A model generated the notes under the pieces. That model did not search any database. It was not told the DNA's origin and saw only the letters and a list, made by a program, of their open reading frames with translations. This document shows, one piece after another, positions 27,727 to 37,017 of a stretch of DNA of 64,000 nt. The DNA comes from Ferroplasma acidiphilum (GTDB taxonomy: Archaea; Thermoplasmatota; Thermoplasmata; Thermoplasmatales; Thermoplasmataceae): NCBI RefSeq assembly GCF_002078355.1, contig NZ_CP015363.1, positions 1,178,001 through 1,242,000 on the forward strand, given 5' to 3'. The first letter of the stretch is position 1. Every line of letters starts with the position of its first letter. The position numbers and the translations under genes are program-made.

Positions 27727-28005
27727 TTATTTTTTATTTTTCTTCGGATCATAACTATAATTGTCATATTTTGTTCTGTACCAAACAGCTGTCATTACAA
27801 TTGTTACTATTACAAAGAATCCTGTAATTGCAACAGAATAGGCGTTGGGGTCATAACCATTGTATGTACCGGATGTCAGTGCAGCAGTAACTATTACAAT
27901 GCCCACCATAGTTATTACAAAGGCTTTGACTCCTCTTTCATCTTTCTTTTTCGGCTCAACATTTTCTCTGTTTATTTCAGCCTGATCAATTTCTTTTTCT
28001 TCCAT
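27727..28005 (-). CDS. Small two-helix membrane protein
   Basis: The 92-residue protein has a charged N-terminus (acidic and lysine-rich, 1-26) and two hydrophobic helices (about 28-45 and 58-75), then a lysine-rich tail. It directly follows the broken YeeE/YedE gene with no spacing, so it was probably its operon partner. Function unknown. Confidence 0.65.
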   Translation of the reverse strand: MEEKEIDQAEINRENVEPKKKDERGVKAFVITMVGIVIVTAALTSGTYNGYDPNAYSVAITGFFVIVTIVMTAVWYRTKYDNYSYDPKKNKK

Positions 28006-29626
28006 TTAGTTCACCTTCCTGTATATTAAACGGGCGGCAATTAGCAGGAATATTATCACTACTATAAAGAATTCCAGGCTACTTACTGCCATCTGCAAAT
28101 CACCGCTCAGTATATGCCCTGAAGCACAGCCATCTGCCATCCTTGCCCCAAGCAACATCATGAAACCTCCTGTAAAAGCACCTCCTGCCCTTTTTATCTG
28201 GCTGTTTCCAAATCTTGTCTCCCATGAAGGAGGAATAACGCTGTTGAATGATTGAAATCTCCTTGTGAAAAATATTGAAGCCAGAAAAGCACCGAATAGA
28301 GTACCTATATCACTGAAAGGTTCCCATCCTATTGTGTGGACAACAAGAGTGCTATAGCTATATACTCCTGCAGAAGCCATATTTTTGCCACAATCCATGA
28401 ATACGTTGTTGATTCGCCAAAGATCTGGTGCAGAAACATTTCCAGTACAAGCATTAACCCTATAATTATTCCTACGGACATCATGACCACACCAAATAAT
28501 TTAGATGAAACAGTCCAGTGATAATTTACTTTCTCAGCAATATTGTTCTTGCCAAGTGGCATAGAAGCCCCTTCCATAAGCATTCCCGCAGTTTCTATGT
28601 ATTTTTCCTGTTCAACTGTGCTCATTTTCCCTGATTTGTGCAATGAAGTATAAGCACAGCTTTTTCCTCCCTTATACCTTGGAAGGAAATATGCTATGGA
28701 GAACATAACTATTGCCCACACAACTGCTATTCCAAATCCAACGTATAGATTTGTATCTACTTTGCCACCGAAATAAATTTGCCCAAAATTATCGTAGCTT
28801 ATTAACCATTGCCCGAACGATGTCTGATATATCAGTGTCCAGGATGCTGCTCCAAGCAATCCACCAAGCAGCGCGTATATAGCGTCACGCCTTCCTTCTC
28901 CGAGTCCCATCCATACCGTACCTGGAACATATCCTGAAATTGCAATTCCTACTCCGAACAATGCAGCTCCAAAGGCCACACCCAGTACATAATCAGGTTT
29001 AACTCCCCAATGGAATGCAACACCAAGTGCAGCTAACCCATAAAGTGCAAGAGCTCCTGCCCCTATAGCTATTGCTATACACCCTACAAATAACCTGTCC
29101 TGCCATTTACGATCCCGTAGCAGAAAGCCTCCTGATTCAGCTGTAGGATGAATGCGTAAATTCTATATACTTATAAAATATCAATATTCAGGCATTATAC
29201 TACTTTTAAGCAAGTTATGCCAGTAAATCCTGAGTATATCATTGATCCGTAAGGACTTGTGTAACAGGTTGGAAATGCCTCTGTGCCCCGGTACAGCATG
29301 GTACAGGCAAAAGGCATATTCAAATTGCATGTAGACAGAGATGCGTACAAAGGGAACACTGACACCCCTGGAGAGGCAACATCATAACCGGTAGCTACCT
29401 TAAAACTCAACAATTGGTTCCTGCAAAACCGTCCGGACCGCGAGGGATGAAGACGAATCATAAGGAAAAGTAGGAACCCCACATGCTTTAGCAGTGGGAG
29501 TATGTCAGCTAATCTTATAAGTACCTCGGGATTAGAGATTCCCCAGGCTTCAGCGAGCCCTCCTATTACCATTCCAATAAATAAACCAATCCATTCCCAT
29601 GCAGTTACACTAATCATTTCATTCAC
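28006..29626 (-). pseudogene. YeeE/YedE-family sulfur-compound transporter, interrupted and frameshifted
   Basis: The N-terminus (29626 down to about 29503) encodes [20 protein letters not shown] and ends at [11 protein letters not shown]. It is interrupted by an element (29111-29502), then resumes KWQDRLFVGC and the membrane core with GYVPGT and GLGEGRRDA. Near 28377 the frame shifts: KIW is followed in the other frame by [21 protein letters not shown], running to the typical [12 protein letters not shown] and the stop at 28006. The family imports thiosulfate or related sulfur compounds. With two lesions it cannot make a normal protein unless both are by-passed. Confidence 0.88.
29111..29502 (+). 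mobile_element. TnpB-less IS605-type derivative
   Basis: The left end reads GATCCCGTAGCA, the same first 12 bases as the TnpB element at 2979-4191, followed by a degenerate version of its hairpin (GCCTCCTGATTCAGCTGTAGG is the region 29127-29147). The right end carries CCCAC-TGC-TTTA-GCA-GTGGG (29478-29499), related to the other right end. The left flank is TTTAC. Removing it allows RLAD-S-KWQDRLF to read through. The roughly 390 bases have no long ORF; the interior may derive from a tnpB 3' end and guide-RNA region. The exact right end is uncertain by a few bases. Confidence 0.75.
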
Positions 29627-29854
29627 TCTTTTTTCCTGGTTTCTATTACTTACAAATTAACATTATTTTTAGGTATTTTAAAATGTATGCTTATATATAA
29701 GGTATCTTATTAAAATATTATAATATTATATAATTTATATTTTTTATGGGAACTTAAATTTTAAAATAACATTATTCGATTCAATATATATCAGGCAATT
29801 TATTCTGGCATTCAATATTATTATATATACAATAATAATTATAACTGGATTTGA

Positions 29855-30532
29855 ATGAAAGTTTTTCTGGACAGTTCCGATATTAACGAAATCAGGGAGA
29901 TATCAGATTACGGCTTCATTGATGGGGTAACAACAGATCCTGTTTCTATAGCAAGGGAAGTATCAAAGGGCTCCACTACGGAACAGGTGATTACATCCAT
30001 AATTAAGGCGGTTAATGGGGAGGTGCATATACAGGTTGTTTCACAGGATTACGATTCTATAATGTCCCAGGCATTTAAAATCCATTCCCTCGGGATGAAT
30101 GTAATAGTCAACATTCCGGCAACATTTACCGGGATTAAAGCAATGTTGAAACTAAACGAGAAAAAGGTAAAATGTTCTGCTTTGTCTGTTTACAATACAG
30201 TTCAGGCCATTATGGCAGCACAGAACTATCCCGAATATGTTTCTATAAAAACCGGAAAAATAAAAAATACCGCCGAGGATGGGATGGAGCTGGCCTACAA
30301 TGTAAACCAAACATTTAAAAACTGTGGATTTGACGCGAAGGTTCTTGTTGGAGGTATCTCAAAGCTTGAAGACATAACCAGGGCAGGTATCATGGGTGCC
30401 GGTGCAATCTCAGTTACGTACCCGCTCCTTAAACAGGTGGAAGGAGATATTAACATGGGAACAGAAATAGCGGAACAGATGGAGGCGTGGAATAAAATTG
30501 CTGAAAGCAGCAGAACGTTTTTTAATAAATAA
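29855..30532 (+). CDS. Transaldolase-like protein lacking the Schiff-base lysine
   Basis: The 225-residue protein aligns along its length with the short archaeal transaldolase/fructose-6-phosphate aldolase family (FLDSSDINEI, GVTTDPVSIAREV, VQAIMAAQ, VLVGGISKLEDI). The family's catalytic lysine lies in V-K-I/V-P. Here residue 86 is Asn in VIVNIPAT. Other active-site signatures also differ: TTDP instead of TTNP, and SIKTGK instead of SPFVGR. A normal transaldolase reaction is therefore doubtful; a changed role is likely. A TATA box at 29820-29828 precedes a leaderless ATG. Confidence 0.85.
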   Translation: MKVFLDSSDINEIREISDYGFIDGVTTDPVSIAREVSKGSTTEQVITSIIKAVNGEVHIQVVSQDYDSIMSQAFKIHSLGMNVIVNIPATFTGIKAMLKLNEKKVKCSALSVYNTVQAIMAAQNYPEYVSIKTGKIKNTAEDGMELAYNVNQTFKNCGFDAKVLVGGISKLEDITRAGIMGAGAISVTYPLLKQVEGDINMGTEIAEQMEAWNKIAESSRTFFNK

Positions 30533-30661
30533 TGTTATAAAATTAATTTAAATATGTAACGGTTTCTGTGGAATTTTTAGAACACCCCGTAAATAAAGTT
30601 CGTTTTATAAATTCAGCCACATTATGTTTTTATATGCAGTTGGTATATATAAATGATTAAT

Positions 30662-31132
30662 ATGGTAGAAGAAGGAGAATTGGCCCCGGATTTCGAGGCT
30701 CTGGATACAGGATTGAAAAGCAAAAAATTGTCTGATTATAAGGGAAATGTTACCATGCTCGCATTTTTCCCCGGTGCTTTCACATCTGTCTGCACAAAGG
30801 AAATGTGCACATTCAGGGACTCTATGGCAAATTTTAACAAATTTAACGCAAAAGTTGTGGGCATCAGTGTGGATTCACCGTTCTCACTCAAGGAATTTGC
30901 CACAAAGAACAACCTGCAATTTGACCTGTTAAGTGATGGCAACCGTGAAATATCGGATAAATACGGAGCTTTATACAAAAGTTTTCTTAACATAAACGGG
31001 TTGACAGCATCTAAAAGATCTGTTTTTGTGCTTGACAAAACAGGTAAAATTGTATATAAATGGGTCAGTGAAGATGCTGGAAAGGAACCGGATTATAAGA
31101 AAATAGAAGAAGTAATTTCAAAATATAATTAA
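30662..31132 (+). CDS. Peroxiredoxin (BCP/AhpE-like)
   Basis: The 156-residue peroxiredoxin has the peroxidatic-site motif PGAFTSVCTKEMC, with a second cysteine five residues after the first as in some BCP-type enzymes. A thioredoxin-fold ending (SVFVLDKTGKIVYKWVSED) follows. It reduces hydroperoxides using thiols. I start at ATG 30662 (MVEEGELAPDFEA); the frame begins one TATA-distance earlier at 30653. A second, AhpC-type peroxiredoxin is at 51.2 kb. Confidence 0.92.
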   Translation: MVEEGELAPDFEALDTGLKSKKLSDYKGNVTMLAFFPGAFTSVCTKEMCTFRDSMANFNKFNAKVVGISVDSPFSLKEFATKNNLQFDLLSDGNREISDKYGALYKSFLNINGLTASKRSVFVLDKTGKIVYKWVSEDAGKEPDYKKIEEVISKYN

Positions 31133-31153
31133 ATTGAAGTTAACCGGAAATAT

Positions 31154-31678
31154 TTATTTTTTTACTACTTTTAAATTTTCCAGATACCGCTTACAGAAGC
31201 TGTTGTAATTTTCCTTATACTTTTCCCAGGTTTTCATGTACTCTTCAGAAACCTCGCCGACAACTTTTGCCGGAACGCCTACAGCTATTGACCTATCAGG
31301 TATTTTGCTTTTGCTTTTAACAACAGCACCTTCACCTATAGCTGCCCATTTTCCTACTGTAGCAAAATCTGAAACGGTAGAATTCATTCCTATCACAGCA
31401 TAATCATCTATGGTACCGGTATGTATAACTGACAGGTGCCCGATCGTAACATGTTCTCCTATTGTAGTCTTTTCACCAGGCCTTGCGTGTATTACACAGT
31501 TATCTTCAATTGCAGAGTAAGCACCGATAGATATTTCACCATAATCACCCCTCAATACAGCGCCCGGTCCTATCCATACATAATCCCCTATATGGACATT
31601 GCCTATCACTGTGGCATTATCAAAAACATACGCTTTCCTGCTTATTTCCGGGACCTGCCCTTCGAACTCATATATCAT
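31154..31678 (-). CDS. Gamma-class carbonic anhydrase family protein
   Basis: The 174-residue protein is a left-handed beta-helix with hexapeptide repeats (IGNVHIGDYVWIGPGAVLRG and on). The three zinc histidines fit VIHARPGE, GEHVTIGHLSVIH. Members include Cam/CamH carbonic anhydrases and many proteins of unproven activity. The C-terminal helix packs the trimer. It converges on the peroxiredoxin gene. Confidence 0.88.
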   Translation of the reverse strand: MIYEFEGQVPEISRKAYVFDNATVIGNVHIGDYVWIGPGAVLRGDYGEISIGAYSAIEDNCVIHARPGEKTTIGEHVTIGHLSVIHTGTIDDYAVIGMNSTVSDFATVGKWAAIGEGAVVKSKSKIPDRSIAVGVPAKVVGEVSEEYMKTWEKYKENYNSFCKRYLENLKVVKK

Positions 31679-31734
31679 GCAGGTAGAACAGAGATAAAGA
31701 TTTAAATTTAATTATCTGGGAAAATGTAAGGAAT

Positions 31735-31995
31735 TTATTTTTTGCTTTCCTTGAACCGGAAATAACGCACAAGCTTTCCGTCCTGATTGTATATGTCCCT
31801 GTACTCAATTTTATCTGACCATACAAGAAATGTCAGTTCCATATGAATAATCAGATTATCGTGGTTCTTTGCAATATGTTCATCTATTTCTTTTAAAGTG
31901 TATGCATTTACCGTGTTTTCTTCAAGAAATTCAAGTACTGTTGCCCCGATTGAATTGGTTCCGGATGATTCGAACTGTTGTTTATCTACAGGCAT
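31735..31995 (-). CDS. Small hypothetical protein
   Basis: This 86-residue protein has a helical part (ATVLEFLEENTVNAYTLKEI) that could be a winged-helix fragment, and a beta-hairpin ending in VRYFRFKESKK. It follows the CoxG-like gene by 12 bases, so they are probably co-transcribed. I cannot assign a function. Confidence 0.6.
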   Translation of the reverse strand: MPVDKQQFESSGTNSIGATVLEFLEENTVNAYTLKEIDEHIAKNHDNLIIHMELTFLVWSDKIEYRDIYNQDGKLVRYFRFKESKK

Positions 31996-32007
31996 AGCAA
32001 TCAGTTC

Positions 32008-32460
32008 TCAGTTCCCTGCATCCTCTTCGAGGGCTTTTTTATAATTGCCAACCAGTTTTACAATATATTTCTGGGCAGCACTTTTGAGCATCCTTGCACC
32101 CATGCTTGCTGCGGTCCCAACAATATTCATATCAGCCTTCCAGTTAACCTTTGTACCCTGGTCATCAGGCAAAAAATCAAAATTAACGGTAAAGTCAACA
32201 GATGCCCCTGAACCGTTTCCCTTGCCTTTTAAAGTGATATGTTCACTGGCTTTTTTGTCGGTAATATCCAGAACAAGGTCAAATTTTCCCTTTATGAATG
32301 AAACCCCTGCTTTAGCAGTTAGCTTCATTTCGTTTTCATCTACTTTCTCATAATTCAGGAGGTCTGGAATAAGCTTTATCAGTGCTTCCTGGTCCACAAC
32401 ATATCCGTAAGCTTTTTCCGGCGTGGTTTTTACATCAAAAGAGTCTTCGAATGTTAACAT
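32008..32460 (-). CDS. CoxG-like SRPBCC protein
   Basis: The 150-residue protein fits the START/SRPBCC fold of CoxG (carbon monoxide dehydrogenase subunit G family): SFDVKTTPEKAYGYVVDQEA, strands with ASEHITLKGKGNGSG, and a C-terminal helix MGARMLKSAAQKYI. CoxG proteins bind hydrophobic ligands or recruit dehydrogenases to membranes. No CO dehydrogenase genes are nearby, so a generic ligand-binding role is likely. Confidence 0.8.
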   Translation of the reverse strand: MLTFEDSFDVKTTPEKAYGYVVDQEALIKLIPDLLNYEKVDENEMKLTAKAGVSFIKGKFDLVLDITDKKASEHITLKGKGNGSGASVDFTVNFDFLPDDQGTKVNWKADMNIVGTAASMGARMLKSAAQKYIVKLVGNYKKALEEDAGN

Positions 32461-32791
32461 ACAATTACATTAAAACATAATAGATAAATCTTTATGCTGA
32501 TCCATTGTATTTTTGCTTTCAATTACCCGCTGCATATTTCATAGAATTATATGAAACAGTTATAGTGCAATTATAAACAGCATGATATTTTCAGGGCGCC
32601 ATCAATTTACTATTTTTACTCTGTTCCAGTATACAGTTTTTATAATTTGCCCGGCCCGTATCTACAGCTCTCCGATCACGCATTTCTTAAACGTCTTTGT
32701 ATAATTTATAAATTGCAACAATGCTTATATGATATAACCCCTATGTGGTATATAAGTGACAACATGTAAGAGGAATAGGGCGAACCAGGTA
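32461..32791. other. 331-base spacer with no gene seen
   Basis: The spacer between the CoxG-like gene and the prephenate dehydratase gene holds no convincing ORF. TATA-like stretches on both strands and one long-range inverted pair (CCCTAT at 32739, ATAGGG at 32775) are visible. Nothing else can be supported. Confidence 0.5.
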
Positions 32792-33604
32792 TTAGTCTTC
32801 ATCGTTGATGTAGGCGGTTTCATATGTCCCCAGAATTTTAAACTGTTCTACTGATTTCTGTATATCTGCTATTGCCGCATCAGTATTTTTGTTATTTTCT
32901 ATATCTATAAAAAATATATATTGAAATGGTGTGTATTGTACCGGCCTTGACTCTATTTTTGTCATATTTATCCCGTAGTCGTTAAGTATTTTCAAAATTT
33001 TATATAAAGCCCCAGGTTTATTTTTTGTTGAAAAAACTATTGATGTTTTAGATGGAACAGATACCTTAACAGGTGTTTTAGCTATTAAAAAGAATCGAGT
33101 ATAACTGTGCCTGTTGTTTTCTATGTCCTTCTCAAGTATATCCATCCCATTTAAATTAGCTGCGATCTCACTTGCAATAGCTGCGTGGGATAACCCGTAA
33201 TTTTCTTTAATTATCTGTACACTTCCGGCAGTATCGTATTCACTTACAGGTTTCATGCCGTGATTATATATGAAATCGGAACATTGCGATAAAGCCTGTG
33301 GGTGGGAGTGGACATGCGTTATATTATCTGTTTTTGCTCCAGCATGCCCTATAAGGCAATGTTTTATTCTCAGATAGTACTCTTTAATTATATAAAAATT
33401 CATCCTGAATAGAAAATCATATGTCTGGTTAACTGCGCCTTCAATTGAATTTTCAACAGGAACGACAGCAAGGCTTATTTTTCCATTCTCCAGTGACATG
33501 AATACTGCCCTTACCGATTCCAATGATACATATTCACCTGTAGCCATCTGTATAGCTGCAATATGGCTGTATGCCCCCGGTTCGCCAAAATAACCTATCT
33601 TCAA
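32792..33604 (-). CDS. pheA: Prephenate dehydratase
   Basis: The 270-residue protein has the dehydratase domain (GYFGEPGAYSHIAA, VPVENSIEGAVNQTYDFL, HSHPQALSQC, and NNRHSYTRFFLIA with the essential Thr-Arg-Phe) and an ACT regulatory domain (KTSIVFSTKNKPGALYKIL to the end, including IESRP). It converts prephenate to phenylpyruvate, and phenylalanine probably inhibits through the ACT domain. It is preceded by the SpoIIM gene 25 bases upstream. Confidence 0.95.
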   Translation of the reverse strand: MKIGYFGEPGAYSHIAAIQMATGEYVSLESVRAVFMSLENGKISLAVVPVENSIEGAVNQTYDFLFRMNFYIIKEYYLRIKHCLIGHAGAKTDNITHVHSHPQALSQCSDFIYNHGMKPVSEYDTAGSVQIIKENYGLSHAAIASEIAANLNGMDILEKDIENNRHSYTRFFLIAKTPVKVSVPSKTSIVFSTKNKPGALYKILKILNDYGINMTKIESRPVQYTPFQYIFFIDIENNKNTDAAIADIQKSVEQFKILGTYETAYINDED

Positions 33605-33628
33605 TAAAACATAATATAATTAATATAT

Positions 33629-34300
33629 TTAAAACTGGCTAAAGTCGTATTCATCTTTTTCAATTTCTTTTTTGTGCTTATATTCATCTGAATCCATATG
33701 CCTGTAAAGCCATATGAGGAATATTATAATAGGGACTGCAGGAATCCACATATATAGAGAATATAATGGATGTGCAGATTCTTCCAGTATTATTTCAGAT
33801 GTTTCAATAGCTCCTGCAAATGCCAGTTCTATAACTACAAATATATACATATAAATAATTTTCATGTATTTCTTTCCCATTTGCCCCTTGACAAGGTAAT
33901 ACAATATGTATATACTGGTGCTTGCGGCTACAGCATAAGCTGGAAGTTCCAGCCAGGAATGCGGGAGTATCATAAGGCTTGTAAATATTGCCAGGCCGCT
34001 AACCTTTGTGGAGGTCCCCTCTACTGCTATCACACTTGCAGTTGACCCTATAGAAAAGCCGAACATGAGTATTCCTACTACCGGTATAAACTCTATACTG
34101 GCTATTAAAAGGTTATGTGGAAATATGCTTAGCCACATTGGAAAAAAGGATTTTGATATAATGGCACTATCCTCTGATTTGAAACTTGCATAAAGTGCGG
34201 GGTCATGTATTGGAAGGGATGAAATGACGGCAAACCCGACGAGTTCTATAATGAATGATAATAAAAATATTTTCCTGAGCCTCGGCATTTTTATTTCCAT
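33629..34300 (-). CDS. SpoIIM-family (DUF95) membrane protein
   Basis: The 223-residue integral membrane protein has five or six helices (near 12-30, 58-85, 90-120, 145-165 and 180-203). The segment PHSWLELPAYAVAASTSIY is a hallmark of the SpoIIM/DUF95 family. Archaeal members are uncharacterised. The ATG at 34300 lies 26 bases from a TATA box at about 34323-34334. Confidence 0.82.
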   Translation of the reverse strand: MEIKMPRLRKIFLLSFIIELVGFAVISSLPIHDPALYASFKSEDSAIISKSFFPMWLSIFPHNLLIASIEFIPVVGILMFGFSIGSTASVIAVEGTSTKVSGLAIFTSLMILPHSWLELPAYAVAASTSIYILYYLVKGQMGKKYMKIIYMYIFVVIELAFAGAIETSEIILEESAHPLYSLYMWIPAVPIIIFLIWLYRHMDSDEYKHKKEIEKDEYDFSQF

Positions 34301-34359
34301 ATTTCCTAATCTCAATTGTATTATTTATATTTTGGTCAAAAAAGTGGCTAAAATATAAT

Positions 34360-36123
34360 TTAGTCTGAATCCTCCTGGTTTATAAGTTTTATATCGTCTT
34401 CGTATTTATTCAGTATAGAATCGAGCGTTATTATACCCATAAATTTTCCATTATCCACAACAGCGCACCATTTGGTCCTATTTTTCATCATAAGTTCCCA
34501 TGCATTTTCTGCACTATTTTCGAGTTTCACATATGAAATACCAGCTTTGTAATAATCCTTTACATAACCGTATGACCTGTTAACAATATCATAAAGATAA
34601 ACGGCTCCCATTAGCTTTTCATGGTAAACAACAGGGAGAGACAATAACTCATTTTCCTTCATAATATTATCAGCACGGTATATAGTATAGTAAAGGTCTG
34701 CGTAAACGTCATTAATAATATTCAAACTTGAAACTTTCATCTCCAGAAGCATAGGCGTATGGTACTCACCCATATTTGCCGGGGAGTCCCTCCTCTGCTC
34801 CACCTGTGATTCGTAAATGGAGTATTTTGTCCCGGAAGCTATATACGCAATTGATACAGCCAGCATTGCACCGGGCAACAATTGCAGGCTTCCTGTCATT
34901 TCAACTACCATAAGTATCACAGCAAGAGGGGCCTTTCCCGCTGCACCGAAAAATGACAGCATGCCTATAATAACAAATGGTGCCACCGCCGGCACAATTC
35001 CTGGAGAAACCATATGGAAGAGGACGCCAAAAAGTGCACCAAGTGAAGCCCCGATAAATATGCCCGGTGCAAAGACACCACCGCTTCCTCCCGAGGAAAC
35101 AGTAAATGAGGTTGCAATAATCTTGACAAATGGAAGCAATACGAGAATAAGGAGAATTGGGAGTCCAAAAGTTACCAGTTCATTGAATTTCCCATATTCC
35201 AGTAATTCAACCCAGCCATAGCCCGTGCCAAGTATTTCAGGAAACAGCAGAGCTATCACTCCGACTATGGCACCGCCGATCATTGGTTTAAAATGGTTTG
35301 GTATTTTGAATTTTTTGAATAGGTTTCTAACGCCATAGAAAGTCCGTATATAGAGAATTGAGAATAATCCTGCAACAAGCCCCAGTACTGCATAAAAAGG
35401 CAATCTCAGAACATTGAATGTATTGAGATAATCACCAAATATAGGTGCGAATCCAACAACGGATGCAAATATTGAGTAGCCTATGGATGATGCCACCAGA
35501 GATGGAAATATTACTTCGGATTCGAAGTCTCTCCGGTATAGTATTTCAGCTCCAAGGACGGCTCCGCCAATAGGTGCTTTAAATATTGTCCCTATGCCAG
35601 CGCCTATGCCAACAGCAACAGCTATTCGCCTATCTTTAGGGCTGAGCCCGAGAATATCGGCAAGAAATGAGCCGATGCCCGCAGCTATAAGCGCTGTGGG
35701 GCCTTCCCTACCAGCACTGCCGCCTGAACCGATAGTAATTGCAGAAGCTATTGTTTTGACCACAGGAGTTCTGCGTTTAATTTTTCCATGGTTATAGTGA
35801 AATGATCTTATCGCTGCATCTGTCCCATGCCCTTCCGAGGAGGGGTCAAACGTATAAATTATAAATCCTGTAATCAGGCCACCGGCAGCGACAACAACTG
35901 GAATAAGATAGTACCTCAATGCATAAAAATGATAAACAAGTGAACCACCTTCACCAAGTGGGTGCGGTATTGGCATTCCCACTATATGGGTAAAAAATAT
36001 TAATTCAAAAAGGCGGATAGCAAAATAAAAAGCAAGCGCACCAAAACCGGCAACAACACCAATTATGGCACCCACTATGAACCAGCGCTGGAAGTATGGT
36101 AGTGTTGATAGTTTAAGATTCAT
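34360..36123 (-). CDS. ClC-family chloride channel or antiporter with CBS domains
   Basis: The 587-residue protein has the ClC core (about 1-440) with GSGGSAGREGP (selectivity region) and SSGGSGGVFAPG, and a C-terminal CBS pair (about 450-587). ClC proteins exchange chloride for protons or conduct chloride; the glutamate in GREGP is present, which is common to exchangers. In an extreme acidophile such an antiporter could affect pH and charge balance (inference). Confidence 0.93.
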   Translation of the reverse strand: MNLKLSTLPYFQRWFIVGAIIGVVAGFGALAFYFAIRLFELIFFTHIVGMPIPHPLGEGGSLVYHFYALRYYLIPVVVAAGGLITGFIIYTFDPSSEGHGTDAAIRSFHYNHGKIKRRTPVVKTIASAITIGSGGSAGREGPTALIAAGIGSFLADILGLSPKDRRIAVAVGIGAGIGTIFKAPIGGAVLGAEILYRRDFESEVIFPSLVASSIGYSIFASVVGFAPIFGDYLNTFNVLRLPFYAVLGLVAGLFSILYIRTFYGVRNLFKKFKIPNHFKPMIGGAIVGVIALLFPEILGTGYGWVELLEYGKFNELVTFGLPILLILVLLPFVKIIATSFTVSSGGSGGVFAPGIFIGASLGALFGVLFHMVSPGIVPAVAPFVIIGMLSFFGAAGKAPLAVILMVVEMTGSLQLLPGAMLAVSIAYIASGTKYSIYESQVEQRRDSPANMGEYHTPMLLEMKVSSLNIINDVYADLYYTIYRADNIMKENELLSLPVVYHEKLMGAVYLYDIVNRSYGYVKDYYKAGISYVKLENSAENAWELMMKNRTKWCAVVDNGKFMGIITLDSILNKYEDDIKLINQEDSD

Positions 36124-36253
36124 TTAACCACCACATAGATATCATTGTTATTGAATTTTAAGGGTATTTGCGCTGAATGTAAATATATATTTAAATACAT
36201 TATTGTACAGTATTAATAGTATTTATATAAATTTTGAGAATTGGAAACAATAG

Positions 36254-36273
36254 CCTCTGGAGTTATTCAGAGG
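36254..36273 (-). terminator. Hairpin in spacer upstream of the ClC gene
   Basis: A perfect 6-bp inverted repeat, CCTCTG and CAGAGG, with an 8-base loop lies between two same-strand genes. It could end transcription of the hypothetical gene at 36.3-36.9 kb, or regulate the ClC gene. There is no strong U-tract, so a terminator role is uncertain. Confidence 0.35.
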
Positions 36274-36333
36274 AGCACAAATATAAATTGCAAATAATTA
36301 AGGTTCTCAATACCTGTTATATAGATTGGTATT

Positions 36334-36897
36334 TTACGGCTTCCCCTTATCAAAATAATCTTTAATTTTTTCAGATACGATATTGAATGAAGTTTTTACC
36401 AGGGCTGCTGGAGACCAGGGGATAAGTAATTCAGGATTCAGCAGGCGGAACCAGTAATTTTCATTAATATTTTCAACCATGTATCTTGATTTGTATGCCA
36501 GTATAAATTCTCCGAATACAGATTTATAATATCTATAGGGTTCGTAAATAACAGGCTGCACATATTCGAAATTTAAATGTTGCAGATATTTTCTTGCAAT
36601 CTCTATGTGCGCCATCATTTTGGAATAGCCCGGAAAATACGAATCATTGTATAACCGGATATGCAGCTCCCATGGAGCTTTTATTATCTTAGAAATACCA
36701 TAATCTTCGCCATGGTCAAAACTCGGAGTTGCATTTGCAAAGCCCCTGTGTATTTTCAAATACTGTATCACCATGTCAGATTTCTTTTCGGGTATTAAAA
36801 GGGAAAATGATTCTTCATCTTTCACAGTTTTCCTGTCTATGTATATGCTGGTGTTATCCTTAACCTGAATATTTTTAGGAAACAATATATAAGACAT
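36334..36897 (-). CDS. Conserved hypothetical protein
   Basis: The 187-residue soluble protein has several His, Trp and Tyr residues (APWELHIRLYNDSYFPGY) and ends in a basic helix. I find no known motif. It is likely monocistronic, with 210 bases to the ClC gene downstream. Confidence 0.6.
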   Translation of the reverse strand: MSYILFPKNIQVKDNTSIYIDRKTVKDEESFSLLIPEKKSDMVIQYLKIHRGFANATPSFDHGEDYGISKIIKAPWELHIRLYNDSYFPGYSKMMAHIEIARKYLQHLNFEYVQPVIYEPYRYYKSVFGEFILAYKSRYMVENINENYWFRLLNPELLIPWSPAALVKTSFNIVSEKIKDYFDKGKP

Positions 36898-37017
36898 TAC
36901 TACCTTTATTGCTTTATATAATTAAGTTTTTTCTTAAATGAAGTTAGGGCTTCCTGAATTCAGGAATTAATCAAATAGAAAACCATATATTTATTAATAC
37001 AGGATAATTTTACCAGC

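Noticed and set aside
28006-28979. Two separate overlapping membrane-protein genes
   Set aside because: Together they form one YeeE/YedE protein in order, and the switch is explained by one missing G near 28377; I treat them as one frameshifted gene.
29195-29626. A 143-residue protein as an independent gene
   Set aside because: Only its first 42 residues belong to the YeeE/YedE gene; the rest is read through the inserted element.
36254-36273. Fluoride riboswitch upstream of the ClC gene
   Set aside because: Only a simple 6-bp hairpin is present; the conserved riboswitch core was not visible.
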